Source: Nisaea denitrificans DSM 18348 (GTDB lineage Bacteria; Pseudomonadota; Alphaproteobacteria; Thalassobaculales; Thalassobaculaceae). Taken from it: a stretch of 64,000 bases of DNA. The stretch lies in the NCBI RefSeq assembly GCF_000426505.1, contig NZ_KE384532.1, positions 263,910 through 327,909 on the forward strand, written 5' to 3'. Position numbers and translations under genes: made by a program. Position 1 is the stretch's first letter; each line of letters starts with the position of its first letter. The notes under the pieces are model-generated. The model ran no database searches and had not been told where the DNA came from. It was given only the letters and a program-made list of their open reading frames with translations. Of the stretch, positions 1 to 8,618 are shown piece after piece.

Positions 1-278
1 CCGCGGGTACTCTGGTCGCGAAACGCATGGACGCGGTCGGCAATGTTGTGATCACCACGGCCGAGGAGGTCGCGCGCGGGGACGAAGGCATCTACAATGT
101 TGATTCGGAGACCGCCATCCTTCAGGGGAATGTGCGGATTACCCGGGGAGAGAACCAGCTGAACGGCGAACGGGCCGAAGTGAATCTCAAGACTGGTATC
201 AGCAAACTGCTGGCCGGTCCGGAAGGCACACGGCAGCGGGTCAGGGGATTGTTCAATCCGAAGTCGGGCAAGAAATGA
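1..278 (+). CDS. lptA: LptA, lipopolysaccharide transport periplasmic protein (C-terminal part)
   Basis: Only the last 92 or so codons are in the window; the frame is open from base 3 and the real start lies upstream. The visible part has the repeating beta-strand pattern of the OstA/LptA fold (alternating short strands such as the stretch around '[11 protein letters not shown]' and '[10 protein letters not shown]'), which forms the periplasmic bridge that carries LPS to the outer membrane. It is followed after 46 bases by lptB, the usual order, so the identity rests on fold-like sequence plus context. The upstream gene would be expected to be lptC. Confidence 0.85.
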   Translation, partial: AGTLVAKRMDAVGNVVITTAEEVARGDEGIYNVDSETAILQGNVRITRGENQLNGERAEVNLKTGISKLLAGPEGTRQRVRGLFNPKSGKK

Positions 279-324
279 CCCGGCACGGCAAACGGCACAC
301 CGGAAAGCGGGGCATAGGCTAGGG

Positions 325-1119
325 ATGAGCGATAGCAATATCGGTGAGACGGACAGCTCCGCGGGGGCTGGCGATGGCCCGCGCCTTGTCAGCAGCAATC
401 GCGGGCTTGTCGTGCGGAATCTCGGCAAGCGGTATAAATCGCGGCCGGTGCTGCGCGATGTCAGCCTTTCCGTGCAGCGTGGTGAGGCGGTCGGTTTGCT
501 CGGCCCGAACGGCGCCGGCAAGACCACCTGTTTCTATGTCATTACCGGGCTGATCTCAGCGGATTACGGCTCCATCCATCTCGATGGCGCCGATATCTCG
601 GATCTGCCGATGTACCGGCGCTCCCGTCTCGGTATCGGTTATCTACCCCAGGAGGCGTCGATCTTCCGGGGGCTGACGGTCGAGCAGAACATCCGCGCGG
701 TACTTGAGATCGTCGAGGACAATCCCAGCCAACGTGATGCGTTGCTGGAAGACCTGCTTGCCGAATTCTCGATCAGCCATTTGCGCCGGACCCCGTCCAT
801 CGCGCTGTCGGGCGGTGAGCGCCGCCGGGTGGAGATTGCCCGCGCCCTGGCATCGCATCCGAACTTCATCCTGCTCGACGAGCCGCTGGCGGGTATCGAC
901 CCGATCGCGGTCGGGGAAATTCGCGATCTGATCTCCCATCTCAAGGATCGCGGGATCGGCGTCCTGATCACCGATCACAACGTGCGCGAGACCCTGGATA
1001 TCGTCGACCGAGCGTTCATCCTGCATGATGGAAAGGTCCTTATGGACGGCGCGCCGGATGAGATCGTGTCCAATCATGACGTTCGTCGGGTTTATCTCGG
1101 CGAGCGCTTCAGGCTCTAG
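325..1119 (+). CDS. lptB: LptB, LPS export ABC transporter ATPase
   Basis: Cytoplasmic ATPase of the LptB2FGC complex that extracts lipopolysaccharide from the inner membrane. The 264-aa protein shows Walker [10 protein letters not shown] (residues 60-68), the signature LSGGE (161-165), Walker B FILLDE (181-186) and the H-loop region ITDHN. The family is usually about 240 aa; here there is an N-terminal extension of about 25 residues rich in Ser/Gly/Asp that precedes the ABC core, so a later start is possible although the ATG at 325 follows a purine-rich GCTAGGG. Sits between lptA and rpoN, the standard arrangement in Proteobacteria. Confidence 0.96.
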   Translation: MSDSNIGETDSSAGAGDGPRLVSSNRGLVVRNLGKRYKSRPVLRDVSLSVQRGEAVGLLGPNGAGKTTCFYVITGLISADYGSIHLDGADISDLPMYRRSRLGIGYLPQEASIFRGLTVEQNIRAVLEIVEDNPSQRDALLEDLLAEFSISHLRRTPSIALSGGERRRVEIARALASHPNFILLDEPLAGIDPIAVGEIRDLISHLKDRGIGVLITDHNVRETLDIVDRAFILHDGKVLMDGAPDEIVSNHDVRRVYLGERFRL

Positions 1120-1130
1120 GGAGACCGGAT

Positions 1131-2714
1131 TTGGCGCTCTCAGCCAGACTGGACCTCAGGCAGTCCCAGAACCTGGTCATGACGCCGCAGCTGCAGCAGG
1201 CGATCAAGCTGCTGCAGTTCAACAATCTTGAGCTGAACGAATTCGTCGAAGCGGAAATCGAACAGAACCCCCTGCTTGAGCGGGATGACGGCGACGGGCC
1301 GGCGACGCTTGAAGCGCTCGAGGCGGATAATATCGCGGCCTATGACAAGGCGGTCGAGGGGGAGGGTGCTCCGAGCGATGCAGCCGCCGACAGCGGCTGG
1401 GAAGAGGCGCCCGACGGCCCCGATACGATGGACCGGACAAGTGCGGAATCCTTGCCTGCGGGTAACGATGATCCCGGTGATGCGGATTACGACAACAACT
1501 GGAGCAGTGCCAGTGTCGAGGAGGCGGACCCGTCCCTGTCGCCGACCCTCGGTAGTTGGGAGAACGCGGGCAGCGGCGGCGGGCGTGGCGGAGAGGATCT
1601 GCCGGGCCTGGAAGAGTCCGTCGGCCAGGACAAGACCCTGCGCGAGCATCTTCTCGAACAGATAACACTCGATATCGTGCAGCCGGACGAGCGAATCATC
1701 GCCGCCGATCTGCTCGATTCTCTGGACGATGCTGGCTATTATACCGGCGACCTCGAGGACGTGGCGGAGCAGCTTGCCTGTCCCCTCGAAACAGTCGAGG
1801 CCGTACTCGGAAAAATGCAGAGCCTGGACCCGCCCGGTATCTTTGCCCGAAACCTTTCGGAATGCCTCGCCTTGCAGCTGAAGGACCGGAACCGGCTCGA
1901 TCCGGCGATCCAGGCCCTGCTCGATAACCTGCCTCTGCTGGCCAAGCGCGACATGCAGGGGCTGCTAAAGATCTGCGGTGTCGATGTCGAGGACATGACC
2001 GAGATGGTCGAGGAGATCCGTTCCCTCAACCCGAAGCCGGGTCTCGCCTTCGAGCGGGATACCAGCGAGGCGGTCATCCCGGATGTGCTGGTACGCCCGG
2101 CGCCGGACGGAACCTGGATTGTGGAGCTGAACCCGGACACCTTGCCGCGCGTGCTGGTGAACAACGCGTATCTCTCGCAGATCAGCCGGGCACCGAAACA
2201 GAAATCCGATCGCGAGTATCTAAGCGAGTGTCATCAGTCGGCAAACTGGCTTGTGCGCTCGCTGCATCAGCGAGCGACGACGATCCTGAAAGTGGCGGGC
2301 GAGATCGTCCGTCAGCAGGATGGCTTCTTCCAGCATGGTATTCAGTATCTCCGGCCGCTTGTGCTGCGGGACATCGCGACGGTGATCGAGATGCATGAAA
2401 GCACCGTCAGCCGAGTCACATCGAACAAGTTCATGGCGACACCGCGCGGTATTTATGAGCTTAAGTACTTCTTCACCAGTGCCATCGCATCATCGGCGGG
2501 TGGTGATGCTCTTTCCGCGGAGGCGGTCCGGTTCAAAATCAAGAAATTGATCGACGAGGAACCACCAACCAAAGTGCTATCGGATGATCGCATCGTGGAA
2601 ATACTGAAGGGGCAAGGCGTAGATATCGCACGTCGAACAATCGCAAAGTATCGTGAAGCGATGAAAATTCCCTCGTCGGTTCAGAGGAGGCGCGAAAAAT
2701 CGATGCGAATTTGA
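1131..2714 (+). CDS. rpoN: RNA polymerase sigma-54 factor RpoN
   Basis: Sigma factor for nitrogen-regulated and other enhancer-dependent promoters. The 527-aa product has the Gln/Leu-rich activator-responsive region I at the N terminus (motif MTPQLQQAIKLLQ), a long acidic region II (about residues 50-165, full of D/E/G), the core-binding domain, the helix-turn-helix region (MHESTVSRVTSNK) and the C-terminal RpoN box ARRTIAKYRE. The start is a TTG at 1131, 11 bases after the lptB stop, with AGGGAGA just upstream overlapping the lptB end, which supports it. Downstream hpf and ptsN complete the classical rpoN neighbourhood. Confidence 0.97.
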   Translation: MALSARLDLRQSQNLVMTPQLQQAIKLLQFNNLELNEFVEAEIEQNPLLERDDGDGPATLEALEADNIAAYDKAVEGEGAPSDAAADSGWEEAPDGPDTMDRTSAESLPAGNDDPGDADYDNNWSSASVEEADPSLSPTLGSWENAGSGGGRGGEDLPGLEESVGQDKTLREHLLEQITLDIVQPDERIIAADLLDSLDDAGYYTGDLEDVAEQLACPLETVEAVLGKMQSLDPPGIFARNLSECLALQLKDRNRLDPAIQALLDNLPLLAKRDMQGLLKICGVDVEDMTEMVEEIRSLNPKPGLAFERDTSEAVIPDVLVRPAPDGTWIVELNPDTLPRVLVNNAYLSQISRAPKQKSDREYLSECHQSANWLVRSLHQRATTILKVAGEIVRQQDGFFQHGIQYLRPLVLRDIATVIEMHESTVSRVTSNKFMATPRGIYELKYFFTSAIASSAGGDALSAEAVRFKIKKLIDEEPPTKVLSDDRIVEILKGQGVDIARRTIAKYREAMKIPSSVQRRREKSMRI

Positions 2715-2754
2715 TCTAGTTGTCGGGCACTTAGGAATCCGGTAAGTGCAACGC

Positions 2755-2783
2755 TTGACTCTCCCCTTGGGCGCGAATAAGTT
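2755..2783 (+). promoter_or_regulatory. possible sigma-70 promoter for hpf-ptsN
   Basis: A TTGACT hexamer at 2755-2760 is followed after 17 bases by TAAGTT at 2778-2783, about 100 bases before the hpf start in the 171-base rpoN-hpf gap. The -35 match is good, the -10 match is weak, so this is only a candidate. Confidence 0.3.
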
Positions 2784-2885
2784 CCGCGCCTTCGTCGGAG
2801 GGGCGACGTTCAGGCTGGATTTTTTGGGCTTGCGTGCCTCGAGCCAGACACAGACAGGTCCGATTTCATCGACCGCGAAAGAAGC

Positions 2886-3464
2886 ATGCAATTATCGATT
2901 AAAGGCAAGCAGGTCCAGGTCAGCGAGGCGCTCAATGAACATATTGAGCGTCTGGTCACTGCGATCTCCGAGAAATACTTTGGCGATCCTCTCGACGGCA
3001 GCGTGACCGTTTCCAAGGAGGGGAGCGATTTCCGTACTGATATCGCTGTCCATGTCGGGCGCGAGATGTTCGTGCGCGGCCAGGGTATCGCGGCGGACGC
3101 TTATGCGTCCGCGGACAAGGCCGGCGAGCATATCGACAAACGCCTGCGCCGGTTCAAACGCCGCGTCCGCGATCATCATCGCGGGGAGGCTGGCGTAAAA
3201 GTTGCAGCGCAGCAGTACGTCCTCGCAGCGGACCAAGCCGCTACGGAACCCGTGGTCGAGGATGAGTGGCAGCCGGTGGTTGTCGCAGAAATGACGACCT
3301 CGATTGAAGATCTCTCGGTTGAAGAAGCCGTAATGCGTCTCGAGCTCGGGGAACTACAGGTCGTGATGTTCCGGAACAGGGCACACGGTGAATTGAATGT
3401 GATTTTCCGTCGCAGTGACGGAAATATCGGTTGGATCGATCCGAAGGGGCTGGCTCAGGGATGA
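2886..3464 (+). CDS. hpf: ribosome hibernation promoting factor, long form (HPF/RaiA family)
   Basis: Binds the 30S subunit and drives ribosome dimerisation and silencing in starvation. The 192-aa length and two-part layout fit the long form: an S30AE/YfiA domain at about residues 1-105 (IKGKQVQVSEALNEHIE start, basic helix DKRLRRFKRRVRDHH) and a separate C-terminal dimerisation domain at about 130-190 (SVEEAVMRLELGE ... FRRSDGNIGWIDPK). A shorter linker rich in Ala/Glu joins them. ATG at 2886 directly begins the conserved N-terminal strand. Located between rpoN and ptsN as in many proteobacteria. Confidence 0.95.
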   Translation: MQLSIKGKQVQVSEALNEHIERLVTAISEKYFGDPLDGSVTVSKEGSDFRTDIAVHVGREMFVRGQGIAADAYASADKAGEHIDKRLRRFKRRVRDHHRGEAGVKVAAQQYVLAADQAATEPVVEDEWQPVVVAEMTTSIEDLSVEEAVMRLELGELQVVMFRNRAHGELNVIFRRSDGNIGWIDPKGLAQG

Positions 3465-3561
3465 GCTTGTCCCTTTGTGGACCGGCACGGCGTCCAGGCT
3501 GCTCCCTCGATGGAGAAAGCCTGCGCGATGCCAGATATGAAACGAGAGCAGGGTAGACCCG

Positions 3562-4026
3562 ATGGAAATCGCGGACATCCTAATTCCGGAGGGAGTTCTC
3601 CCTCATCTGAAGGTCACCTCGAAGAAGCAGGCACTGCAGGAGCTTTCCCGCCGTGCTGCCGACGTGACCGGACTTGAGCAGAGAGAAATCTTTGACGTGC
3701 TGTTGGAGCGTGAGCGCTTGGGCACGACCGGTATGGGCAATGGCATTGCAATACCGCATGGCAAGCTGCCATCGCTTGATCGCCTCTATGGGATCTTTGC
3801 GCGCGCCGACCGTGCCGTCGAGTTCGATGCGATCGACGACAAGCCGGTGGACGTCATTTTCCTGCTGCTTGCTCCTGAATCCGCCGGTGCGGATCACTTG
3901 AAGGCCTTGGCCCGGGTCTCCCGCCTTCTGCGCGACAAGGGGATCTGCGAGAAGATCCGCGGCGCGGACAGTGTCGATGCGATCTATGCGCTTCTGACTG
4001 AAGCGACTGCCAGCAACGCGGCCTGA
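3562..4026 (+). CDS. ptsN: PTS IIA-like nitrogen regulatory protein PtsN (EIIA-Ntr)
   Basis: Phosphoacceptor of the nitrogen PTS, a regulatory rather than sugar-transporting branch. The 154-aa protein is a complete PTS EIIA type-2 domain; the conserved phosphorylatable histidine lies in the motif GNGIAIPHGKL (about residue 73). It follows hpf with about 100 bases of spacer and closes the lptA-lptB-rpoN-hpf-ptsN cluster, whose members link envelope biogenesis and nitrogen/starvation control. ATG at 3562 is preceded by AGGGTAGA. Confidence 0.96.
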   Translation: MEIADILIPEGVLPHLKVTSKKQALQELSRRAADVTGLEQREIFDVLLERERLGTTGMGNGIAIPHGKLPSLDRLYGIFARADRAVEFDAIDDKPVDVIFLLLAPESAGADHLKALARVSRLLRDKGICEKIRGADSVDAIYALLTEATASNAA

Positions 4027-4075
4027 CGCCTCCGTTACACTTTATTTTTTTGAATGGTTCAAGCGTGTCCGCATC

Positions 4076-4303
4076 CTATTGGATGCGGGCCGCCTGCATT
4101 TCGTTCTCGGCGATCAGGGAGACAGCGGCCTCCCAGCTCGGCGCGTCGGCGACCAGCTTTCCATCCGCGGTGCGGATTTCGAAATTCTCTTCACCATCAC
4201 TGGTCACCGGCTTAACAAAAGCGATATCGAACAGCCCGAGCGCGGCAAAGTCCCGCGTATTCAGCTGGCGCACGCTGTTAGATCCGTTCATTTCGGTTCC
4301 CAT
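4076..4303 (-). CDS. DUF1150 family small protein
   Basis: A 75-aa soluble protein resembling the alphaproteobacterial DUF1150 family, which is typically encoded directly downstream of a small heat-shock protein gene; here it lies 66 bases after hsp20 on the same strand. No catalytic motif is visible; the sequence has an acidic N-terminal half with 'LGLFDIAFVKPV' and a C-terminal helix. Function is unknown; co-occurrence with Hsp20 suggests a stress-related role (inference). An 8-bp perfect hairpin (4069-4088) overlaps its stop codon. Confidence 0.75.
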   Translation of the reverse strand: MGTEMNGSNSVRQLNTRDFAALGLFDIAFVKPVTSDGEENFEIRTADGKLVADAPSWEAAVSLIAENEMQAARIQ

Positions 4304-4369
4304 TTACATCTCCGATTCCGGACAATGTCCTGTTGACGTCCTGATTGCTAATCCGCAAGTCGACGGACG

Positions 4370-4834
4370 TTAGTCAGCCCGCTCGACATCGAGCTTTGTT
4401 CTTGTGTTCGATGCCGCCGGCTTCTTGCCGGCATTGATCTCGATCGTCTGAACCTTCACCTCGGGCATCGGGCGGCGGAGATCGATGTGGAGAAGGCCGT
4501 TGTCGAGGTCTGCGGATTGAACTTCGATACCCTCTGCCAGAACAAACGTGCGCAGGAACTGGCGCGCGGCAATACCGCGATGCAGGTAAATCCTGTCGTC
4601 TTCCTCGATCTGCCGGCCGCGAATGACCAGCTGATTGTCCTCGATCTGCACACTGAGTTCGTCGGAGCCGAAACCAGCTACGGCAAGCGTGATGCGGAGG
4701 CCGTCACTGGAGGTTTGCTCGATATTGTAGGGCGGGTAACCGTCGGCCGTGGATTTCGATATCCGGTCGAGCGTCCGCTCGAAATGGTCGAATCCGAGCA
4801 GGAGCGGAGAATTGAAAACTGACATACGTGACAT
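4370..4834 (-). CDS. small heat shock protein, Hsp20/IbpA family
   Basis: ATP-independent holdase that keeps unfolding proteins soluble. The 154-aa product begins with the IbpA-type segment (SPLLLGFDHFERTLDRI), then YPPYNIEQ, and an alpha-crystallin domain at about residues 35-125 containing ITLAVAGF and the conserved strand pattern, ending in a variable tail with Lys/Thr. ATG at 4834 has AGGGG about nine bases upstream; a second Met three codons in is an alternative. A RpoH-type promoter candidate lies about 90-120 bases upstream. A second Hsp20 gene is at 21023-21490. Confidence 0.95.
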   Translation of the reverse strand: MSRMSVFNSPLLLGFDHFERTLDRISKSTADGYPPYNIEQTSSDGLRITLAVAGFGSDELSVQIEDNQLVIRGRQIEEDDRIYLHRGIAARQFLRTFVLAEGIEVQSADLDNGLLHIDLRRPMPEVKVQTIEINAGKKPAASNTRTKLDVERAD

Positions 4835-4922
4835 GGGACCAACCCCTCATGGCATGAGCGAGACGATCTTCGAGCCCGCTTCGCGGCACTCAGGGCGCGC
4901 ATCCTCATTGATCACGCGCCTA

Positions 4923-4955
4923 CTTCATGTAGGTGATCCTCGGGCCGGGATCAAG
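4923..4955 (-). promoter_or_regulatory. candidate heat-shock (RpoH-type) promoter for hsp20
   Basis: Read on the minus strand there is CTTG at 4955-4952 followed after 18 bases by CCTACATGAAG (4933-4923). This resembles the alphaproteobacterial sigma-32 pattern of CTTG plus 17-18 bases plus CYTATNTNNG, with one mismatch at the T of TAT and the last G one base late. It lies in the 193-base gap upstream of hsp20, with no other gene to serve on that strand. Confidence 0.4.
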
Positions 4956-5027
4956 ATCCGGCTCCTTAGTCCCGTGTTTCCCGGTGAATTTACCCTGACA
5001 CGCGGCACAGGCCGTTTGCGGGAAACC

Positions 5028-5756
5028 CTAGTCGAAAAGGGCGTCGATATCGTCCTGGCTGAGGCCCGGGGCCCCGAGTGCAGGCCCATTGAGAAGGCCT
5101 GCTTCCTCCTCTGACACGCCGTCACCGGTTCTGGATTCGTCCTCGGGGATCGGCAGATCCTTGAACGCCTCAAGGCCGCCCCAGATGTCGATCATGGCCA
5201 GGATCCGGCTCTCGATGAAGCGCAGTGTCTTCACCACCTGATTGATCCGCTGGCCGGTCAGGTCCTGGAAGCTGCAGGCTTCGATGATCGAAATGAGCTG
5301 ATTGGATGCCTGATCGATCAGTTGCTGGACTTCCGGATCGTCGAGCGTGAAGCCGTGAATCTGCTTCAGCGTGCCTTCAATGGCATCGACCGATTCCATG
5401 ATCTCGTTGGTCGCGGTTTCCGTAGTCTGCACGATCGTGTCCAGCTGCAGGGAAGCCGTCTGCATCTGGTCTTCCGCTGACATCGGGTGTTTGATCGCTG
5501 CGATCTGGGTCTTGGCCTTGCCGATCGAGCGGACCATCTGCGCGATTTCGATTCGCAGATCGTGGTCGATCGGGTTTGCTTCCTGATGCGCCCCGGTTTC
5601 CTGGGTTTCGTGGGTCTCTTCTTCAGGCTCGGGCAGCCGCTCGGGAGCCGTCACACCCATTCCGATTGCCTTGCGAATCTCGGAAAGCTCGGTTCTCAAG
5701 CTCGAAATCTCGGCGAGAAGGGCTTCTTCGAACGCGCTGGAAGAGAAAGATGGCAT
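5028..5756 (-). CDS. cheZ: CheZ-family protein phosphatase
   Basis: Probably dephosphorylates a CheY-type response regulator. The 242-aa form starts at the ATG ending at 5756, which has GAAGGA six bases upstream; the frame stays open 31 codons further but without such a site. The catalytic motif FQDLTGQ (the Asp and Gln equivalent to E. coli CheZ D143 and Q147) is present in the middle of a long four-helix region, and the C terminus ends LSQDDIDALFD, a CheY-binding tail of the type also seen in FliN/CheZ proteins. It is not in a chemotaxis operon here: the neighbours are hsp20 and an unknown protein. Which CheY it serves cannot be told from the window. Confidence 0.88.
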   Translation of the reverse strand: MPSFSSSAFEEALLAEISSLRTELSEIRKAIGMGVTAPERLPEPEEETHETQETGAHQEANPIDHDLRIEIAQMVRSIGKAKTQIAAIKHPMSAEDQMQTASLQLDTIVQTTETATNEIMESVDAIEGTLKQIHGFTLDDPEVQQLIDQASNQLISIIEACSFQDLTGQRINQVVKTLRFIESRILAMIDIWGGLEAFKDLPIPEDESRTGDGVSEEEAGLLNGPALGAPGLSQDDIDALFD

Positions 5757-6114
5757 GATGTCCTTCGCAGTGGTTGGCGATTGGACCGGATATCCGCGTT
5801 CTTGAGCGCGGCGCTCCACCGAGAAAACTCTTCCCTTAGCATCACCCACGGCGCGACCTCAGCACTTGTTAGACTTCAGGGCGCGCCCGATTTTTACTCT
5901 GTGCGACGCCACTCCAATTAGACTACACCATAACCTGAGCGTTCCTAATTTTCCGTTAATCAATTTTGTCTATCAAAGTTCTGTTGATGGCATACGTTGG
6001 ATTAGATTGATAATGATGTTAGCAATTCGTTCAGTCTTCTGGCGTATGACGGCATTATGAGACAGGGCGACCGGCCCTTTACATGTGATCTGGGCCCTGT
6101 GATCTGGAGCGAAA
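5757..6114. other. 358-base intergenic region between divergent cheZ and the 315-aa protein gene
   Basis: AT-richer than the surrounding genes, especially 5930-6060. It must hold the promoters for cheZ (minus) and the unknown gene (plus), but I found no hexamer pair good enough to name. No tRNA fold, terminator or credible small ORF was seen; a 64-aa open frame here lacks a ribosome site. Confidence 0.6.
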
Positions 6115-7062
6115 ATGACCGCTGCTGAAGAAGAAGGCGCGCTGGACCCGTCCACGCACTTCGCTTTCGAGCATAAGATTTTCAAGGTTAACGGCGCGCA
6201 TTTCAAGCTGACCGGTCAGGACCGGATTCCGGCTTTGCGCGTGAAAGTCGGCGATCTTGAAGCGTCGGTCCCGCTTGAATCCCTGTGTACGGAGTTTGGT
6301 ATCGAGGAGGATTCCCAAGACGGGAAACTGCTTGTCACGGTCCGTAAGGGCCTGAATTACGTCAAGGATATCCGGCCTGGCGATACTATACCGCGCGAGT
6401 TGCTTGACGGTTCGGCCAGTTGGTCGATTGAAGAAAAGCATCTCGAACGCGCTAAGAACCGCCTGATGGCGCAGATTGCCAAATGGGTCTCCGGCGAAAA
6501 TGTCTCCATGGAGGAGTCGGATATTCAGGCCGAGCTGGCAAAGCCAGAGACCAAAGCACGCATCCAGAACGGCGTTGCCGACATTGCTGAAAAGCTGGGC
6601 CTCGGCAAGGAGCGTAAACAGGAAGTGCTCGACCTGGTGGACCGGGTCGCACGTGAGCTCGCCTATATTGAAGCCCTGCGCGACCGCTTTGCCCATGCGA
6701 GTGCGATCCAAACCAAACTGGTCCAGGTGATTGCCCTGCATCGCGGTGACAGACAGTTCATCAGTGAGGTGCAGCGCGTGCGCACCCTGATGGAGCCGCC
6801 GATCCGCGATTTCAGCTTCATCTTCGATCAGGTCGATGCCCAGACCGGTGAAATTCTTACGGTGCTGAGAAGTTACGACAAGCAGATCAATTTCATTCGC
6901 GAGATGCGGGATGAACTGCACAAGAAGATCATGATCTGGGATGAGGTGATTGAGACCTGGGAGATTGATCTGTCGACGCGCTCCAAGGGGATTCGCGAGG
7001 CCGTGCAATCAACCTACAGGTTTGTGGCGTATAATTTTCCGCAAGCTCAGGATTGGATGTAG
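6115..7062 (+). CDS. conserved-looking protein of unknown function, 315 aa
   Basis: I do not recognise this family. The protein has no signal peptide or membrane segment. Residues about 20-115 look like a beta-rich N-terminal domain (FKLTGQDRIPALRVKVGDLEASVPL, then a segment with GDTIPRELL); residues about 115-315 are predicted almost wholly helical, acidic and with heptad-like spacing, ending NFPQAQDWM. The start ATG at 6115 follows TGGAGCG. It is divergent from cheZ and 110 bases upstream of the pentapeptide-repeat gene on the same strand. Codon use and GC match the neighbours, so there is no sign of recent transfer. A link to CheZ-based signalling is only suggested by position. Confidence 0.7.
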   Translation: MTAAEEEGALDPSTHFAFEHKIFKVNGAHFKLTGQDRIPALRVKVGDLEASVPLESLCTEFGIEEDSQDGKLLVTVRKGLNYVKDIRPGDTIPRELLDGSASWSIEEKHLERAKNRLMAQIAKWVSGENVSMEESDIQAELAKPETKARIQNGVADIAEKLGLGKERKQEVLDLVDRVARELAYIEALRDRFAHASAIQTKLVQVIALHRGDRQFISEVQRVRTLMEPPIRDFSFIFDQVDAQTGEILTVLRSYDKQINFIREMRDELHKKIMIWDEVIETWEIDLSTRSKGIREAVQSTYRFVAYNFPQAQDWM

Positions 7063-7172
7063 CGTCTCTTCCGTCACTATTGTTTTGCAATCCACGTTCA
7101 AAACACAATTTACTGAAAGATACGCATTCAGGCTTCGTGCCGATGCACAGAGTTGGAGAGTAGGCGCGCTTC

Positions 7173-8618
7173 TTGCCAGGACAAGACCCTGACAACGATC
7201 AAGACCCTGACATCGATGCGGTGACGGGCATCCCGTCCGAAGTCGCTTGGGCGGCATCGGAAAAACGTTTGGATCTCGGCGCTTCCGCGACTGGCGACCT
7301 TCCCCTGAGGAAAATCTCTGTTCCGGAGCTCGAGGATATTATCGAGCGTCACGGTATGTTTCTGCGAGGCCAGAGCGGTGGCGGGCGCGCCAACCTGCCG
7401 GGCTACGATCTGAAATATATGGATCTTGCCGGCAAGGACCTGCGCGGTGCCGAGTTGTCCGGCTCCTCATTGCGAAACGCCAATATCGAGGGGGCAAACC
7501 TTCAGACGGCGAATCTCTTCGCCTGCGACATGCGTGAAGCCATCCTGAAGGGCGCTGATCTTTCCCGTGCCGACCTCCGGGGCGCCTGCTTGCGCGGGGC
7601 CGATCTCTGCGATGTATTGCTCATGGAGGCGGATCTCCGGGACGGAGTTCTGCTGAAGCCGGACCGGAAGGGTAATCTCGTCGCGGTGACCTACAATACC
7701 GTCGATGCGGATCTGGCTGTCGCCAACGCGACCCGCGCGGATATGAGCAGGGCCCGGCTTTCCAACGCCTTCATCGTGCAGACCGACCTGACCGACGCGA
7801 AGTTGCGCAACACACGCTTCGTTCGCGCAGATCTCAGTCACTCCAATCTGACAGGGGCCGACCTTGAAGGAGCCGACCTGACAGAGGCAGTGCTGACCGG
7901 TGCGATCCTGAACGGAGCCATCCTCTACAATGTGGTCTTCAGCGGCACGGACCTGACGGACGCGGATCTTGCCGGAGCGGTGTTCTCCAACATGAACCCG
8001 GGTGACCCGCAGTTCCGCCTTGCTCGGATGCCGAAGCTGCTGGATACCCTCGGTCCGGAAATGGCGGATATCATGGTCCGCCATGACGTCTGGATCAAAA
8101 GTAACGGCAAGGAAGGCGAGCGGGCCAATCTTGCGCGCAGGGACATCAGCCGTCAGAGCCTCAGCCGTCTTAACCTGGCGGCGGCCAATATGGAATGCTG
8201 CGTCCTGACGGGATGCGATCTCTCCGGCATTAATCTGCTGATGGCGGACATGGCGCTGGCCGATCTGCGGACAGCGGATCTGTCCAATGCGGATTTGCGT
8301 GGAGCCACCATGCGCCGCGCCAACCTGATGGAAGCGCAGCTTGTCGGCGTACAGGCAAGCCCGGTCCAGATTGTCGGGGCGAAAACGCAACATTGGCCTG
8401 CGCATTTCGATCGGGCCCGGTTCGACAAAGCTGTGCTGCGCGGTGGCGATTTCCATCAGGCGGAGATGAGTGGCGCTGTTTTCACCGGTGCCGATCTGCG
8501 GGACTGTGATCTGCGGGGGGCAGTGCTCCGCGATGCCGAATTCGACGGCGCGGACCTGCGTGGTGCGGACCTCTCCGGAGCGGATACGCGCGGGGCGACC
8601 AATCTCGTTCTGGACTGA
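7173..8618 (+). CDS. pentapeptide-repeat protein with two tandem modules
   Basis: The 481-aa protein is largely made of A(D/N)LxG-type pentapeptides that fold as a right-handed square beta-helix. Two modules are visible: each opens with a matching header (residues 55-80 with IIERHGMFL ... GRANL, and 299-324 with IMVRHDVWI ... ERANL) and then runs into repeats (about 81-270 and 325-475). No signal peptide or membrane helix is seen, so a cytoplasmic role is likely. The TTG start at 7173 is uncertain; GGAGAG lies about 14 bases upstream and a GTG at 7221 is an alternative. It overlaps the next gene by one base (TGATG). Such proteins can mimic DNA or act as scaffolds; the target is unknown. Confidence 0.85.
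   Translation: MPGQDPDNDQDPDIDAVTGIPSEVAWAASEKRLDLGASATGDLPLRKISVPELEDIIERHGMFLRGQSGGGRANLPGYDLKYMDLAGKDLRGAELSGSSLRNANIEGANLQTANLFACDMREAILKGADLSRADLRGACLRGADLCDVLLMEADLRDGVLLKPDRKGNLVAVTYNTVDADLAVANATRADMSRARLSNAFIVQTDLTDAKLRNTRFVRADLSHSNLTGADLEGADLTEAVLTGAILNGAILYNVVFSGTDLTDADLAGAVFSNMNPGDPQFRLARMPKLLDTLGPEMADIMVRHDVWIKSNGKEGERANLARRDISRQSLSRLNLAAANMECCVLTGCDLSGINLLMADMALADLRTADLSNADLRGATMRRANLMEAQLVGVQASPVQIVGAKTQHWPAHFDRARFDKAVLRGGDFHQAEMSGAVFTGADLRDCDLRGAVLRDAEFDGADLRGADLSGADTRGATNLVLD

Noticed and set aside
4069-4088. 8-bp hairpin CCGCATCC/GGATGCGG near the ptsN-DUF1150 convergence
   Set aside because: The T-run lies on the wrong side for either gene to make a normal intrinsic terminator, and the stem overlaps the DUF1150 stop; kept only as a note in that entry.
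5885-5935. Possible tRNA-like sequence with a D-arm-like stretch on the minus strand
   Set aside because: No anticodon stem, T-arm with GTTCGA or acceptor stem could be built around it.
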